DNA of 64,000 bases from Phenylobacterium sp. LH3H17 (GTDB taxonomy: Bacteria > Pseudomonadota > Alphaproteobacteria > Caulobacterales > Caulobacteraceae). The notes under the pieces were generated by a model, which was not told the origin of the DNA, searched no databases, and saw nothing but the letters and a program-made list of their open reading frames with translations. Location of the stretch: contig NZ_CP101283.1 in the NCBI RefSeq assembly GCF_024298925.1, forward strand, positions 62,001 through 126,000, in the 5' to 3' direction. Shown piece by piece: positions 47,392 to 55,456 of the stretch. Each line of letters starts with the position of its first letter. The stretch's first letter is position 1. The position numbers and the translations under genes were made by a program.

Positions 47392-48057
47392 CTACTGCAT
47401 CGAGTGCGGCTCGTCATCGTCGCCCTCCAGGGAATCGATCTCCAGCAGGGCGGTGAGCGCGTCGCAGCGCTCCAGCATGCCGGGCGCCTCCAGCAGGGCC
47501 TGCTTCTCGGCGGGCTCGAAGGGCAGGCCCATGGCCAGGCTGGTGACCAGGGCCTCCAGCGGCGCGGACTCGGCGGTCTCCCAGTCGATGTCCAGCTCGC
47601 GGCGGTTCAGGTAGCGCTTAAGCGCCGCGGCGAACCGGCGACGGTCGAAGGCCGGGATGTCAGCCTCTTCGTCGGCCGTGTCCTCGGCGAAGGGCTCGAA
47701 GGCCGCCCGGACCTGGCGATAGGGGGTGCGGACCGGCACCTCCTCGCCCACCGCGAAGCGGCAGATCCCGGTCAGGGTGATCAGGTAGCGGCCGTCGGAC
47801 GTTTCCGAGAAGCTGGTGATCCGCCCGGCGCAGCCGACATTGGCCAGGTTCGGCCGCGCCCGCTCGCCGCCGGCCCGGGTCTGGACCATGCCGATCATCC
47901 GGTCGCCGGCCATGACGTCGTCGATCATGTTGAGATAGCGCGGCTCGAAGATCTGCAGCGGCAGGTCGCCGCCGGGCAGCAGCATGGCGCCGTCCAGCGG
48001 GAAGACGGGGATGACCTGGGGCAGGTCGGAGGCTCGGCGATAGGGCGCGCCAGACAT
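47392..48057 (-). CDS. LON peptidase substrate-binding-domain protein
   Basis: 221 aa with the Lon N-terminal fold: VIPVFPLDGAMLLPGGDLPLQIFEPRYLNMIDDV, then VGCAGRITSF and GRYLITLTGICRF. It has no ATPase or protease domain, so it is a stand-alone LON-N protein of unknown function. ATG 48055-48057 is the likely start; the frame continues far upstream, but that part is the thioredoxin gene read out of frame. Confidence 0.9.
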   Translation of the reverse strand: MSGAPYRRASDLPQVIPVFPLDGAMLLPGGDLPLQIFEPRYLNMIDDVMAGDRMIGMVQTRAGGERARPNLANVGCAGRITSFSETSDGRYLITLTGICRFAVGEEVPVRTPYRQVRAAFEPFAEDTADEEADIPAFDRRRFAAALKRYLNRRELDIDWETAESAPLEALVTSLAMGLPFEPAEKQALLEAPGMLERCDALTALLEIDSLEGDDDEPHSMQ

Positions 48058-48065
48058 CTTCAGCC

Positions 48066-48962
48066 TCACGAGAACAGAATCGAGGATAGCCGGCGCCGCC
48101 CCGTCCGGGTGATGTCGGAGCCGGCCCCGGCGGCCTCGAAGATGGTGATCAGCTGCTTGCGGGCCGCGTCCTCGTTCCAGGTGCGGTCGGCGGCGATGAT
48201 GTGCAGCAGGTGGTCGCTGGCCTGGGCCCAGGCCCCGCGGCCGGCCAGGGCCTTGGCGATCTCGTAGCGGGCCTCGTGGTCGTTCGCGTCCCTGGCCAGG
48301 CGCTGCTCGAACTCGGTGGTCTCGGCGGGCGCCTCCTCGGCGAGCGCGAGGGCGGCCCGGACGCTGTCGAGATCGGGATCCCTGGCCTCGGGCGGCGCCA
48401 TGGCGGCGATCTCCTTGGCGCGCTCCGAATCGCCGCCGGCGAGATAGCAGCGGGCCAGGCCGCCAAGCGCCTTCACATTGGCCGGATCGGCCTGCAGCAC
48501 CTGGGCGTAGGCCTGGGCCGCGCCGCCGACGTCGCCGACATCCAGCGACTCCTTGGCCATGGCCAGCAACTCGTCGGTCTCGTTGGCCGGGGCCTGGCCG
48601 GCGATGCGGTCGACGAACTGCTTCACCTGGCTGTCGGGCAGGGCGCCCATGAAGCCGTCCACCGGCTTGCCGCCCACGAAGGCGAACACCGCGGGGATCG
48701 ACTGCACCCTCAGCTGACCGGCGAACTGCGGGTTCTTGTCGATGTCGACCTTGACCAGCTTGACCTTGCCCTTGGCGGCCAGGACGGCCTTCTCGATCGA
48801 GGGGCCCAGCTGGCGGCAGGGGCCGCACCAGGTCGCCCAGAAATCGACGATCACCGGTGTGTCGTTGGAGGCCTCGATCACGTCGGCCATGAAGCTGGCG
48901 TCGGTTCCGTCCTTGATCAGGTCGGCGGCGGCATGGGGCGCGGTTTCGCCGATCAGGCTCAT
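48066..48962 (-). CDS. Thioredoxin-TPR protein (YbbN/CnoX-like)
   Basis: 298 aa. The N-terminal thioredoxin domain has the intact active site WATWCGPCRQL and VQSIPAVFAF with the cis-Pro loop; the C-terminal half is TPR-like helices (AAQAYAQVLQADPANVKALGGLARCYLAGGD). This layout matches YbbN/CnoX co-chaperones that protect client proteins. ATG 48960-48962 is chosen; the upstream frame has no similarity. Confidence 0.92.
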   Translation of the reverse strand: MSLIGETAPHAAADLIKDGTDASFMADVIEASNDTPVIVDFWATWCGPCRQLGPSIEKAVLAAKGKVKLVKVDIDKNPQFAGQLRVQSIPAVFAFVGGKPVDGFMGALPDSQVKQFVDRIAGQAPANETDELLAMAKESLDVGDVGGAAQAYAQVLQADPANVKALGGLARCYLAGGDSERAKEIAAMAPPEARDPDLDSVRAALALAEEAPAETTEFEQRLARDANDHEARYEIAKALAGRGAWAQASDHLLHIIAADRTWNEDAARKQLITIFEAAGAGSDITRTGRRRLSSILFS

Positions 48963-49047
48963 AGGGGTGTTTCCCGTCTTGTCTCTTCCCAGGCCACAAC
49001 GCGCCTGGCGGCTAAAATGGTCCCTTCCGGCGCGCTCTTCAACGCCG

Positions 49048-49560
49048 CTAGGCGTCGAGGGCGATCGACATGGCCGCAAAGTCCACCACGAGGGGGGTGA
49101 TCCCCAGGACCTCGAGGAACCGGCGGAAGCCCGCCCTGGACACCCCGGTGGTGGCGGTGTTCTCCAAAGGGTGGAAGTTCACGCGGTCGGCCGCGGCCAA
49201 GGTCTTGTCCAGGACGAAGGTCACGGTGCGGTCCGTGTCGTTGACCAGGGCGAAGGCGGTGACCGATCCCGGCGTGACGCCCAGGGTCTGCGCCATCAGC
49301 TCGGCATTGCCGAACGACAGCCGAGCCGAGCCGATCACCGTGTGCAGGCGCTTGAGGTCGATCTGGGCGTGCTCATGGGCCGAGATCAGCCACAGCCGGC
49401 CCTTGGCGTCCTTCAGGAACAGGTTCTTGGTGTGGGCGCCCTCGATGTCGTCCTTCAGGCCCGGCGCCTCGCCCACCCGGAACACCGCCTGGTGCTCGAC
49501 GGTGGCGTGATCGATGCCATGGGCGTCGAAGAAGGCGAAGAGGTCGGCGCGGGTTTTCAT
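49048..49560 (-). CDS. YbaK/ProX-type prolyl-tRNA deacylase
   Basis: 170 aa of the INS/ProXp family that removes misattached amino acids such as Ala from tRNA-Pro. [26 protein letters not shown] and a C-terminal [21 protein letters not shown] are typical. The conserved Lys and the Asn/Thr in NTATT are visible. It is next to the thioredoxin-TPR gene but probably has its own promoter. Confidence 0.9.
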   Translation of the reverse strand: MKTRADLFAFFDAHGIDHATVEHQAVFRVGEAPGLKDDIEGAHTKNLFLKDAKGRLWLISAHEHAQIDLKRLHTVIGSARLSFGNAELMAQTLGVTPGSVTAFALVNDTDRTVTFVLDKTLAAADRVNFHPLENTATTGVSRAGFRRFLEVLGITPLVVDFAAMSIALDA

Positions 49561-49636
49561 GATCTCCTGATTAGCGAACTGGACGCGGGCGCGACAGCCG
49601 CTCTAGACCTGATCTTCAGTCTGCTGGAGGAGCCCC

Positions 49637-50377
49637 ATGGAGCTCGAGTGCTACCCCACCGCCGAGCGCCCGCCGGAAATCGTGCCCGGCCGCCCGCAAC
49701 GCGCCTGGATGGACCGGTTCTCGGACCGCCACCCCTATCGCTGCCTGCCGCTCAGCATGGCCAACACCACCGGGTGGGAGATCCTCTGCCCCATGGCCTT
49801 CACCGCCGAATGGAACGGCGGCCTGATGCAGGAAGACATCAAGCTCACGTCCGACCGGCCCAATCCGGACTTCCACAATTTCGTGAAGACCCATTTCAGC
49901 CACGGGGTCCTCACCTTCCACCCGGGCTATCTGTTCCGCACCCCGCCCGGCTGGTCGATGATCGCCCAGGGGCCGCCCAACCATATCAAGGACGGCATCC
50001 AGCCCCTGGCCGGCCTGGTGGAGACCGACTGGCTGCCCTTCCCCTTCACGATGAACTGGATCTTCACCCGGCCGGGCAAGGTGCGCTTCGAGAAGGGCGA
50101 GCCGTTCTGCTTCATCACCCTGACCCAGGACCGCCAGCTCGCCGAGTTCCAGCCGGTGATCAAGCCGATGGCGCGCAACCCCGAACTGCGCGAGCAGTAC
50201 GACACCTGGGAGAAGCACCGCAGCGAGTTCAACAAGCGCATCTTCCGCGCCGATCCGGACGCCACCAAGGAGGCCTGGCAGCGGTTCTACTTCAAGGGCG
50301 AGTTCCCGGAGGAGATCGCCGAGCCGCCCAAGGACCACGTGAACAAGCGCCGGCTGAAGGCTCCCAGATTCACCTAG
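49637..50377 (+). CDS. DUF6065 family protein
   Basis: 246 aa, soluble, rich in Trp, Phe and Pro, with RCLPLSMANTTGWEILCPMAF, HGVLTFHPGYLFRTPPGWSM and WIFTRPGKVRFEKGEPFCFI. This corresponds to a conserved family (DUF6065, as I recall) with no known function; some relatives are found near secondary-metabolism genes. GGAGGAG lies five bases upstream of the start. It stands alone before a tRNA. Confidence 0.78.
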   Translation: MELECYPTAERPPEIVPGRPQRAWMDRFSDRHPYRCLPLSMANTTGWEILCPMAFTAEWNGGLMQEDIKLTSDRPNPDFHNFVKTHFSHGVLTFHPGYLFRTPPGWSMIAQGPPNHIKDGIQPLAGLVETDWLPFPFTMNWIFTRPGKVRFEKGEPFCFITLTQDRQLAEFQPVIKPMARNPELREQYDTWEKHRSEFNKRIFRADPDATKEAWQRFYFKGEFPEEIAEPPKDHVNKRRLKAPRFT

Positions 50378-50400
50378 GCCGGATTTGGGGAGGAGGGGTG

Positions 50401-50429
50401 TTGCAAAGGCCCCGACCCTCTGCCATAAG
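50401..50429 (+). promoter_or_regulatory. Candidate promoter of tRNA-Gly
   Basis: TTGCAA at 50401 and CATAAG at 50424 are 17 bases apart, a fair sigma-70 pair, 47 bases before the mature tRNA. Confidence 0.5.
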
Positions 50430-50476
50430 CCCGCTCTCGATTTTCGGGCGGCCGGTCATCCGGCCTCTCGCGGATT

Positions 50477-50551
50477 GCGGGCGTAGCTCAGTGGTAGAGC
50501 ACAACCTTGCCAAGGTTGGGGTCGAGAGTTCGAATCTCTTCGCCCGCTCCA
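50477..50551 (+). tRNA. tRNA-Gly (anticodon GCC)
   Basis: The acceptor stem GCGGGCG pairs with CGCCCGC. The D arm contains AGCTCAGTGGTAGAGC, the anticodon loop TTGCCAA gives GCC, and the T arm contains GAGAGTTCGAATCTC. The CCA end is encoded after discriminator T. Confidence 0.97.
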
Positions 50552-50578
50552 ATTTCCTCCAGGAAGTTGCAGCGATCA

Positions 50579-50603
50579 AAGCGGTCCCTCGGGACCGCTT
50601 TTT
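50579..50603 (+). terminator. Intrinsic terminator after tRNA-Gly
   Basis: A perfect 10-bp stem AAGCGGTCCC/GGGACCGCTT with a two-base loop, ending in TTTTT. Confidence 0.9.
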
Positions 50604-50612
50604 GCGTTCGGC

Positions 50613-51449
50613 TCAGCGGGCCTTGAAGTCCGGCGGGCGCTTCTCGAGGAACGAGGCCATGCCCTCGCGGAAGTCCTGGGTGCGGATCAGCTGCAGGAAT
50701 TGCAGATAGACGTGGTGGACGTGGTCGTTGAACGTCTCGTTCATGCCCATCCGCATCAGCCGCTTGGCCGACTGCACCGCCAGCGGCGCGTTGGCGGCGA
50801 TCTCGGCGGCCAGCTCGCGGGCCCGGGTCATCAGCTCGGCGTCGGGGACCACGTGGGTCGCCAGGCCCATGTCCAGGCTCTGGTGAGCCGACAGGGTGCG
50901 GCCGGTAAAGATCAGCTCGGCGGCCTTCGACCAGCCGATCAGCCGCGGGAGGATCCAGGTGCCGCCCGACTCCGGGACGACGCCGCGCTTGACGAAGGCC
51001 GCGGCCAGCTTGGCGCTCTCGCCCATCATGCGGATGTCGCAGCCCATGGCGGTGTCCATGCCGTAGCCCGCCGCCGCGCCGTTCAGCGCGCAGATGGTCG
51101 GCTTGTCCATGGCGAACAGCACGGTGGGCGGGGTGTTGCGCAGGTCGATATTGACCGAGATGTTCGCCGCCTGGCTCTCCGAGCCGATGCCCGTGCCCTG
51201 GGTGGCCCCCACCAGGTCCAGGCCCGCGCAGAAGGCCCGGCCGGTCCCGGTCAGGATCACCACCCGCACCTCCGGGTCCTCGTTGGCCTTGATCAGCAGT
51301 TGGGTCAGCAGGGCCAGCATCGGGCCGGAAATCGTGTTCAGGCGCTCGGGGCGGTTGAGGGTGATCGTGGCGATCCCGTCGGCCGCCTCATAGATCACTT
51401 CAGGCGCTTCGCGGACCAGTTCGGCCGTCGTGCTGGAGGTCTCGCTCAT
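50613..51449 (-). CDS. Enoyl-CoA hydratase/isomerase family protein
   Basis: 278 aa of the crotonase fold. It has IATITLNRPERLNTI, the oxyanion-hole strand GRAFCAGLDL and AAAGYGMDTAMGCDIRM, and a second motif with GVVPESGGTWILPRLIG; the Glu in PESGG corresponds to a hydratase catalytic residue. The substrate is unknown. The gene converges on the tRNA terminator. Confidence 0.9.
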   Translation of the reverse strand: MSETSSTTAELVREAPEVIYEAADGIATITLNRPERLNTISGPMLALLTQLLIKANEDPEVRVVILTGTGRAFCAGLDLVGATQGTGIGSESQAANISVNIDLRNTPPTVLFAMDKPTICALNGAAAGYGMDTAMGCDIRMMGESAKLAAAFVKRGVVPESGGTWILPRLIGWSKAAELIFTGRTLSAHQSLDMGLATHVVPDAELMTRARELAAEIAANAPLAVQSAKRLMRMGMNETFNDHVHHVYLQFLQLIRTQDFREGMASFLEKRPPDFKAR

Positions 51450-51574
51450 CGCCTTCTCCTTACGTTGTAAGCGCTCAGCCTAGGCCTCGGGCCGCGCGGG
51501 TCAAGCGCCGCGTATTGCCCGCCGCGCGCAATCTCGGCTATAGAGCTGGCGCGATCTTCATCAGCATGGCGGCC

Positions 51575-51706
51575 ATGAGCGCTTCCTTCGACCCACGCCT
51601 GACGACCTCGACGCGCCCCGCGGCGCGTGCGGCCGGCTGCGTCTCGAAAACCATGATGATGATTATTATCCCCATCACAGGAACGGGGCGAACGCGCGCG
51701 ACCTAA
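51575..51706 (+). CDS. Leader peptide with Met3-Ile3 run (ilv-type attenuator)
   Basis: A short open frame ending in MMMIIIPITGTGRTRAT, with codons ATG x3, ATT, ATT, ATC at 51653-51670. It could start at ATG 51575 (43 aa), at 51566, or be the 17-residue tail itself starting at 51653. The III-P-then-G-rich end recalls E. coli IlvL, which also has a III-PP segment. A ribosome stalled on the Ile codons would sit just before the CGGGG arm at 51684. It is followed by an attenuator-type terminator and two small genes. Confidence 0.65.
   Translation: MSASFDPRLTTSTRPAARAAGCVSKTMMMIIIPITGTGRTRAT
51684..51688 (+). promoter_or_regulatory. Candidate antiterminator arm
   Basis: CGGGG can pair with CCCCG at 51736-51740, the left arm of the terminator, which would disrupt the terminator when the ribosome stalls in the leader. 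The pairing is short, and I judged it by eye. Confidence 0.4.
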
Positions 51707-51733
51707 AAACCGCCGACGGATCGCAAGATCAGC

Positions 51734-51767
51734 AACCCCGCTCCCTTCACAGGCAGCGGGGTTTTTT
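51734..51767 (+). terminator. Attenuator terminator
   Basis: A nine-bp stem AACCCCGCT/AGCGGGGTT with a 12-base loop, followed by TTTT. It sits between the leader peptide and the small gene at 51815, the standard place for an attenuator. Confidence 0.85.
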
Positions 51768-51814
51768 ATTGCGCGCCGTCGGTCCCGACACCCTCATCAC
51801 AAGGACCCACAACC

Positions 51815-52123
51815 ATGCCCCAGGACCTATCTCAATCCCCATCCTCATCGGGTGACCCCGACGCCGGGAGCGCCGTGCGCGGCTTCGTGCGCACACTCGT
51901 CTCCCACGCCCTGTTCGAGCACACCGCGCGCCTGGAGGTGACGCTCGGCGGCGGCGGAGCGCTCGAGACCCTGCTGGCCGTGGAGCGCGCCCTGACCTGG
52001 CCGCCGCAAGGCCCCAGCCGTGAACTGATCTGGGCCACCGAGGCCGGAGCCCTGCGGCTCAGCGCCTATGACGAGGCCGGCCGCCTGCTGCTCAAACGCG
52101 ATTATGGCGGTCGCCGTGGCTGA
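51815..52123 (+). CDS. Small uncharacterised protein downstream of the attenuator
   Basis: 102 aa, soluble. A Ser/Asp-rich disordered start is followed by an alpha/beta segment (FEHTARLEVTLGGGGALETLLAVERALTW, ELIWATEAGALRLSAYDEAGRLLLKRDYGG). AAGGA lies nine bases before ATG 51815. I do not recognise a family. It overlaps the following gene and is the first gene after the attenuator. Confidence 0.65.
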   Translation: MPQDLSQSPSSSGDPDAGSAVRGFVRTLVSHALFEHTARLEVTLGGGGALETLLAVERALTWPPQGPSRELIWATEAGALRLSAYDEAGRLLLKRDYGGRRG

Positions 52124-52400
52124 CGGGAGCCCGTTCAAATGGACGGAAGGCCTGGCGGGACGCCGGACCTTCTTCATCGAGGCCGCGCGGGACGGCGACG
52201 TGCTGCTGCGCGTGCTGGGGCCGTTCGCGGTGCAGGGGGCGGAGATCGCCGAGATGACCGCCACCCAGGAGGGCGGCGGCGTCTCCATCCGCCTGGAGGT
52301 GTCGGGCCTCAGCCAGGCGCGCGCCGAGCACCTGGCCGAGCGCCTGCGCGCCCTGGCGGCGGTGTCCGGCGTCGCCCTGGGATGGAGGGCGGCCGCCTAG
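52104..52400 (+). CDS. Small protein resembling an ACT-type regulatory subunit (IlvM-like)
   Basis: 98 aa from ATG 52104 (GTG 52116 is also possible). The segment DVLLRVLGPFAVQGAEIAEM, a Gly-rich turn with VSIRLEVSGLS, then AEHLAERLRALAAVSGVAL matches the beta-alpha-beta-beta-alpha-beta order of short ACT domains such as the acetolactate synthase subunit IlvM. That resemblance, plus the ilv-type leader upstream, suggests control of branched-chain amino-acid synthesis, yet no catalytic ilv gene is adjacent. The stop shares CTAG with the lipoprotein gene. Confidence 0.55.
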   Translation: MAVAVADGSPFKWTEGLAGRRTFFIEAARDGDVLLRVLGPFAVQGAEIAEMTATQEGGGVSIRLEVSGLSQARAEHLAERLRALAAVSGVALGWRAAA

Positions 52401-52984
52401 GGCTTGGGGACCGGCCGCAGGACCCGTGGTCCGATATTGTCCATCACGCCGCGGGCGTCGAAGGCGCGCGCGTCGTCGGCGGGCTTGGGGCCCCTGCGCA
52501 TGACGATCTCGGCGGTGGCCTCGAACTTCTCGACCGTGCGCACGTCCATGCGGTCGGCCCAGAACGGGTCGCCCCAATAGGGGTCCCAGGTGCGCCAGCC
52601 GAAGCCGCCGCCGTAATAGCGCCAGTACGGCCGCCAGTAGCCGTAGGAGGGGCCGTACCAGGGCCGATAGAACGGGTCGCGCTCGACATAGGTGCGCCGG
52701 TCTCGCTCCACGTCGCGTTCGACGATGGTGAACCAGTCGAAACCCTGCTGCACGGTCAGCTCGGCGGCGCGGTACAGCAGATAGGCCTCGACCGTGTCGC
52801 GGGAGGTCAGGCTGTTGCCGGCGAACGTGACCTTGAAGCGGTCGCTCTCCAGCCGCTGTTCGGAGAAGCCGCCGGAGACGGCCTGTCCCGGGATGTTGGG
52901 TTGATAGGGGGTGGCTGTGGCGCAAGCGCTGAGCAGGCCCGCCAGGGCCAGGCTTGCGGCGATAGCGGCGGCTCTGCGTGTCAT
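52397..52984 (-). CDS. CC0125/CC1285-type lipoprotein, aromatic-rich
   Basis: 195 aa with signal peptide and lipobox LLSAC (Cys about 21), then TATPYQPNIPGQAVSGGFSEQ, a pattern I recall from a Caulobacterales lipoprotein family. A Trp/Tyr-rich low-complexity stretch (YGYWRPYWRYYGGGFGWRTW) lies in the middle. ATG 52984 is chosen because the upstream part lacks a signal. Probably anchored in the outer membrane; function unknown. Confidence 0.8.
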   Translation of the reverse strand: MTRRAAAIAASLALAGLLSACATATPYQPNIPGQAVSGGFSEQRLESDRFKVTFAGNSLTSRDTVEAYLLYRAAELTVQQGFDWFTIVERDVERDRRTYVERDPFYRPWYGPSYGYWRPYWRYYGGGFGWRTWDPYWGDPFWADRMDVRTVEKFEATAEIVMRRGPKPADDARAFDARGVMDNIGPRVLRPVPKP

Positions 52985-53069
52985 GGCTGTCGCACCTGAA
53001 AGATGTCCCTCACTGGGATTTTTAAGGAAACACATCGGCTTAATTGTGGTTGCGCTTGTCGGGCCACGA

Positions 53070-53702
53070 CTATCTCGCCTTGCCCGCCATCAGGACGGCG
53101 GCGGTGAGAAGAAGCAAGCCCACCATGATCGAAAATCCCCGGCGGAATCGCGGCTCGCTCATCCGCCTCGCCAGGGCCGCCCCGCCCAGGCCGTAGGCGC
53201 TCATGGACAGCACGTCCATGCTGATGGTCGCCGCGGCGAAGGCGGCGAGTTGGGCCGCCAGGGGCCGCTGCGGATCGAGGAAGGGCGGCAGGACCGCAGT
53301 GAAGAACAGGATGGCCTTGGGATTGGCGATCTGCACGGTGAAGCCGTCCAGATAGGCCGACTTGCCCTGCTTGAAGGCGCCGTGTCCCGGTTCGGCGTCC
53401 TTGCCAAAGGCTCCCAGCAGGGCCTTGATCCCCAGCCAGGCGATATAGGCCGCTCCGGCGTAGGCCAGCAGGTGGAACACCTGGGGGAAGGCCAGGATCA
53501 GGGCGCCCAGCCCCAGGGCCGCGGCGGCGAACCAGACCAGGGTGGCGCTGTTCATCCCGAGCACGCCGGTCAGGGCGGCGGCCTTGCCCTTCTGCGCGCC
53601 GGTGGCGATGGCGAACAGGTTGGCGGGACCCGGCGTTATGGCCATGACCGCCATGACGCCCAGGAAGGTGACATAGCGTGCGGGGTCGACGGGCAGGTCC
53701 AT
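53070..53702 (-). CDS. LysE/RhtB-family amino-acid exporter
   Basis: 210 aa with five to six membrane helices and the family motif TPGPANLFAIATGAQKGKAAALTGVLGM. The family exports amino acids such as lysine, threonine or homoserine lactones. ATG 53702 is chosen; the open frame upstream continues 61 codons with no similarity. It diverges from tauE. Confidence 0.9.
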   Translation of the reverse strand: MDLPVDPARYVTFLGVMAVMAITPGPANLFAIATGAQKGKAAALTGVLGMNSATLVWFAAAALGLGALILAFPQVFHLLAYAGAAYIAWLGIKALLGAFGKDAEPGHGAFKQGKSAYLDGFTVQIANPKAILFFTAVLPPFLDPQRPLAAQLAAFAAATISMDVLSMSAYGLGGAALARRMSEPRFRRGFSIMVGLLLLTAAVLMAGKAR

Positions 53703-53814
53703 GTCTCGGCCGGGCTTGAGGGGAGGGAGCCCAGAGATGCTGGCGCCGCCCTCAGGTAATCCCCATTGCCCAGGTTCGGAAGACCTGCGACCTGCAAAAT
53801 CGAACGGAGGGACG

Positions 53815-54585
53815 ATGGGCCCGGAATTCTGGTTGTTCGCAGCCGTCGGCTTCGCCGCCCAGCTCGTCGATGGCGCGCTGGGCATGGCCTATGGCGTGGT
53901 CTCCACCACCGTCCTGCTGGCCAATGGCGTGCCGCCCGCGGCCGCCTCGGCCAGCGTGCACGCCGCCAAGGTCTTCACCGGCGCGGCCTCGGCCGTCTCC
54001 CACATCGCCCATCGCAACGTCGACTGGCGGCTGCTGCTCCTGCTGTCCCTGGGCGGGGTGCTGGGCGGCGTGGTCGGCACCTTCGTGCTCACCTCCATCG
54101 ACGGCGACCTGATCAAGCCCTACGTCGTCGGATGGCTGGGCCTGATGGGGGTCGTGATCCTCTATCGCGCCTGGAAGGGCGCGCGGCCCAAGCCGTTCTC
54201 CTGGAAGTCGCCCTTCCCACTGGGCCTGGCCGGCGGGTTCTTCGACGCGGTCGGCGGCGGCGGCTGGGGGCCGGTGGTGACCTCGACCCTGCTGGGGACC
54301 GGCGCGGAGCCGCGCAAGGCCATCGGGACAACCAATGCGGCGGAGGCCTTCGTCGCCGCCGCCATCTCAGCGACCTTCCTCGCGGCTCTGCTCAGCGGCC
54401 ATTGGCAGTCGGGCGGCATGAAGCAGTATCTGTGGTCGGTCCTGGGCCTGATCGGCGGCGGGATCGTCGCGGCGCCCGTCGCCGGCTGGATGGTGAAGGT
54501 CCTGCCGTTGCGGGCTCTGACCTGGTTCGTCGGCCTGCTGGTGACCGGCCTGGCGATCTGGCAAGGCGTGGCGCTGCTGCTCTAG
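53815..54585 (+). CDS. Sulfite exporter TauE/SafE-family membrane protein
   Basis: 256 aa with about seven or eight membrane helices. GMAYGVVSTTVLLANG and GFFDAVGGGGWGPVVTSTLLG are the paired motifs of the family, which exports sulfite or organosulfonates. ATG 53815 follows GGAGG four bases upstream. The stop shares CTAG with the end of the pseudogene on the other strand. Confidence 0.9.
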   Translation: MGPEFWLFAAVGFAAQLVDGALGMAYGVVSTTVLLANGVPPAAASASVHAAKVFTGAASAVSHIAHRNVDWRLLLLLSLGGVLGGVVGTFVLTSIDGDLIKPYVVGWLGLMGVVILYRAWKGARPKPFSWKSPFPLGLAGGFFDAVGGGGWGPVVTSTLLGTGAEPRKAIGTTNAAEAFVAAAISATFLAALLSGHWQSGGMKQYLWSVLGLIGGGIVAAPVAGWMVKVLPLRALTWFVGLLVTGLAIWQGVALLL

Positions 54586-54815
54586 ACCTGGCCCGCCAAG
54601 AGGCGGCCGATCTCGATGGGCTTGGCCACCAGGCCGTTGATGCCGGCGGCGTCTTACTCGGCCCGCTGGTGGTTCATGGTGTTGGCGATGAGCAGGGTCT
54701 TGAGCGCCAGCTGGTCGACGTCGTTGTCCTCGGCGGCAGCAGGCCGCGATGCCGCCGCCCATAAGGCGGGCCAGATCGCGGCAGACGGCCAGGCCCAGGC
54801 CCGGTGGCTTCCGGC
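54582..54815 (-). pseudogene. Remnant of a hybrid sensor histidine kinase (ATPase end plus receiver)
   Basis: On the minus strand three fragments of a hybrid kinase survive. PGLGLAVCRDLARLMGG is the G2 box of the histidine-kinase ATPase domain. AEDNDVDQLALKTLL, in a different frame, is the start of a receiver domain. After an in-frame TAA, AAGINGLVAKPIEIGRLL is the end of the receiver. The middle of the receiver is gone, so deletion, frameshift and a stop have all occurred. No functional protein is expected. The upper boundary is approximate. Confidence 0.82.
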
Positions 54816-54917
54816 CATGAGACCCACCTCCGTGCGCCACCGGCGGTGAAAAACCCCGGGATTGCGCCACTCGTTATAGTGGCGCTTGCCTGGCGCTGCT
54901 GTCGCAGATTGAGACGG

Positions 54918-55322
54918 CTAGGCGCCCACGACCGCCAGCGACCAGACGATCCGACCCAAGGCCCCGAACAACAGGATGGCGGTGGCGGTGAACTGGATCA
55001 TGAAGCCGGCCTCGCGCTTGCCGGGGTCGGCGAAATAACCGAGCGCATAGACGATGCGGCCCACGATCCACACCACGCCCAGGCCCGCGGCGACCATGTC
55101 GTTCCAGTAGATGGCGAACAGCCAGAGGCTCGCCAGGAACACCGGCAGGGCCTCCAGGGTGTTGTAGTGAACCCGGATGGTGCGCTCGAGCAGCGGGTCG
55201 CCGACCATGGCCGGGGCGGCGATCCCGCACTTGGCCCGGGCCTGGCCGACGCGGATCGTCATCCAGAGATAGGTGAGGAGCGCCGCGATGGTGACGAGCG
55301 CGACATAGCCGTGTGGTTGCAT
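54918..55322 (-). CDS. MAPEG-family membrane protein
   Basis: 134 aa with four hydrophobic helices and the family signature ERTIRVHYNTLEALPVFL. Relatives include microsomal glutathione transferase-like proteins, but the bacterial role is not known. ATG 55322 is chosen six codons inside the longest frame. Diverges from the KTSC gene. Confidence 0.9.
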   Translation of the reverse strand: MQPHGYVALVTIAALLTYLWMTIRVGQARAKCGIAAPAMVGDPLLERTIRVHYNTLEALPVFLASLWLFAIYWNDMVAAGLGVVWIVGRIVYALGYFADPGKREAGFMIQFTATAILLFGALGRIVWSLAVVGA

Positions 55323-55456
55323 GGATTTTCCCCCGAACAATCATCGGCGGTAGCTTCGCCGTTGCGGCAGACTGCCACGGCGCGCAGAGGAAAGGGAACT
55401 AATCCGCCAAGTCGATGCGTTCTTAAGGTCGGTCCACGGAACGTTGGGAGACCGCC

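Noticed and set aside
47392-48999. A 535-residue minus-strand frame that appears to fuse a repetitive Arg/Gly protein with a Lon-N domain
   Set aside because: Only the last 221 residues are real. The upstream part is the thioredoxin-TPR gene read out of frame.
51515-51565. A TTG-initiated 63-codon version of the leader peptide
   Set aside because: No Shine-Dalgarno sequence near the TTG, and attenuator leaders are normally much shorter.
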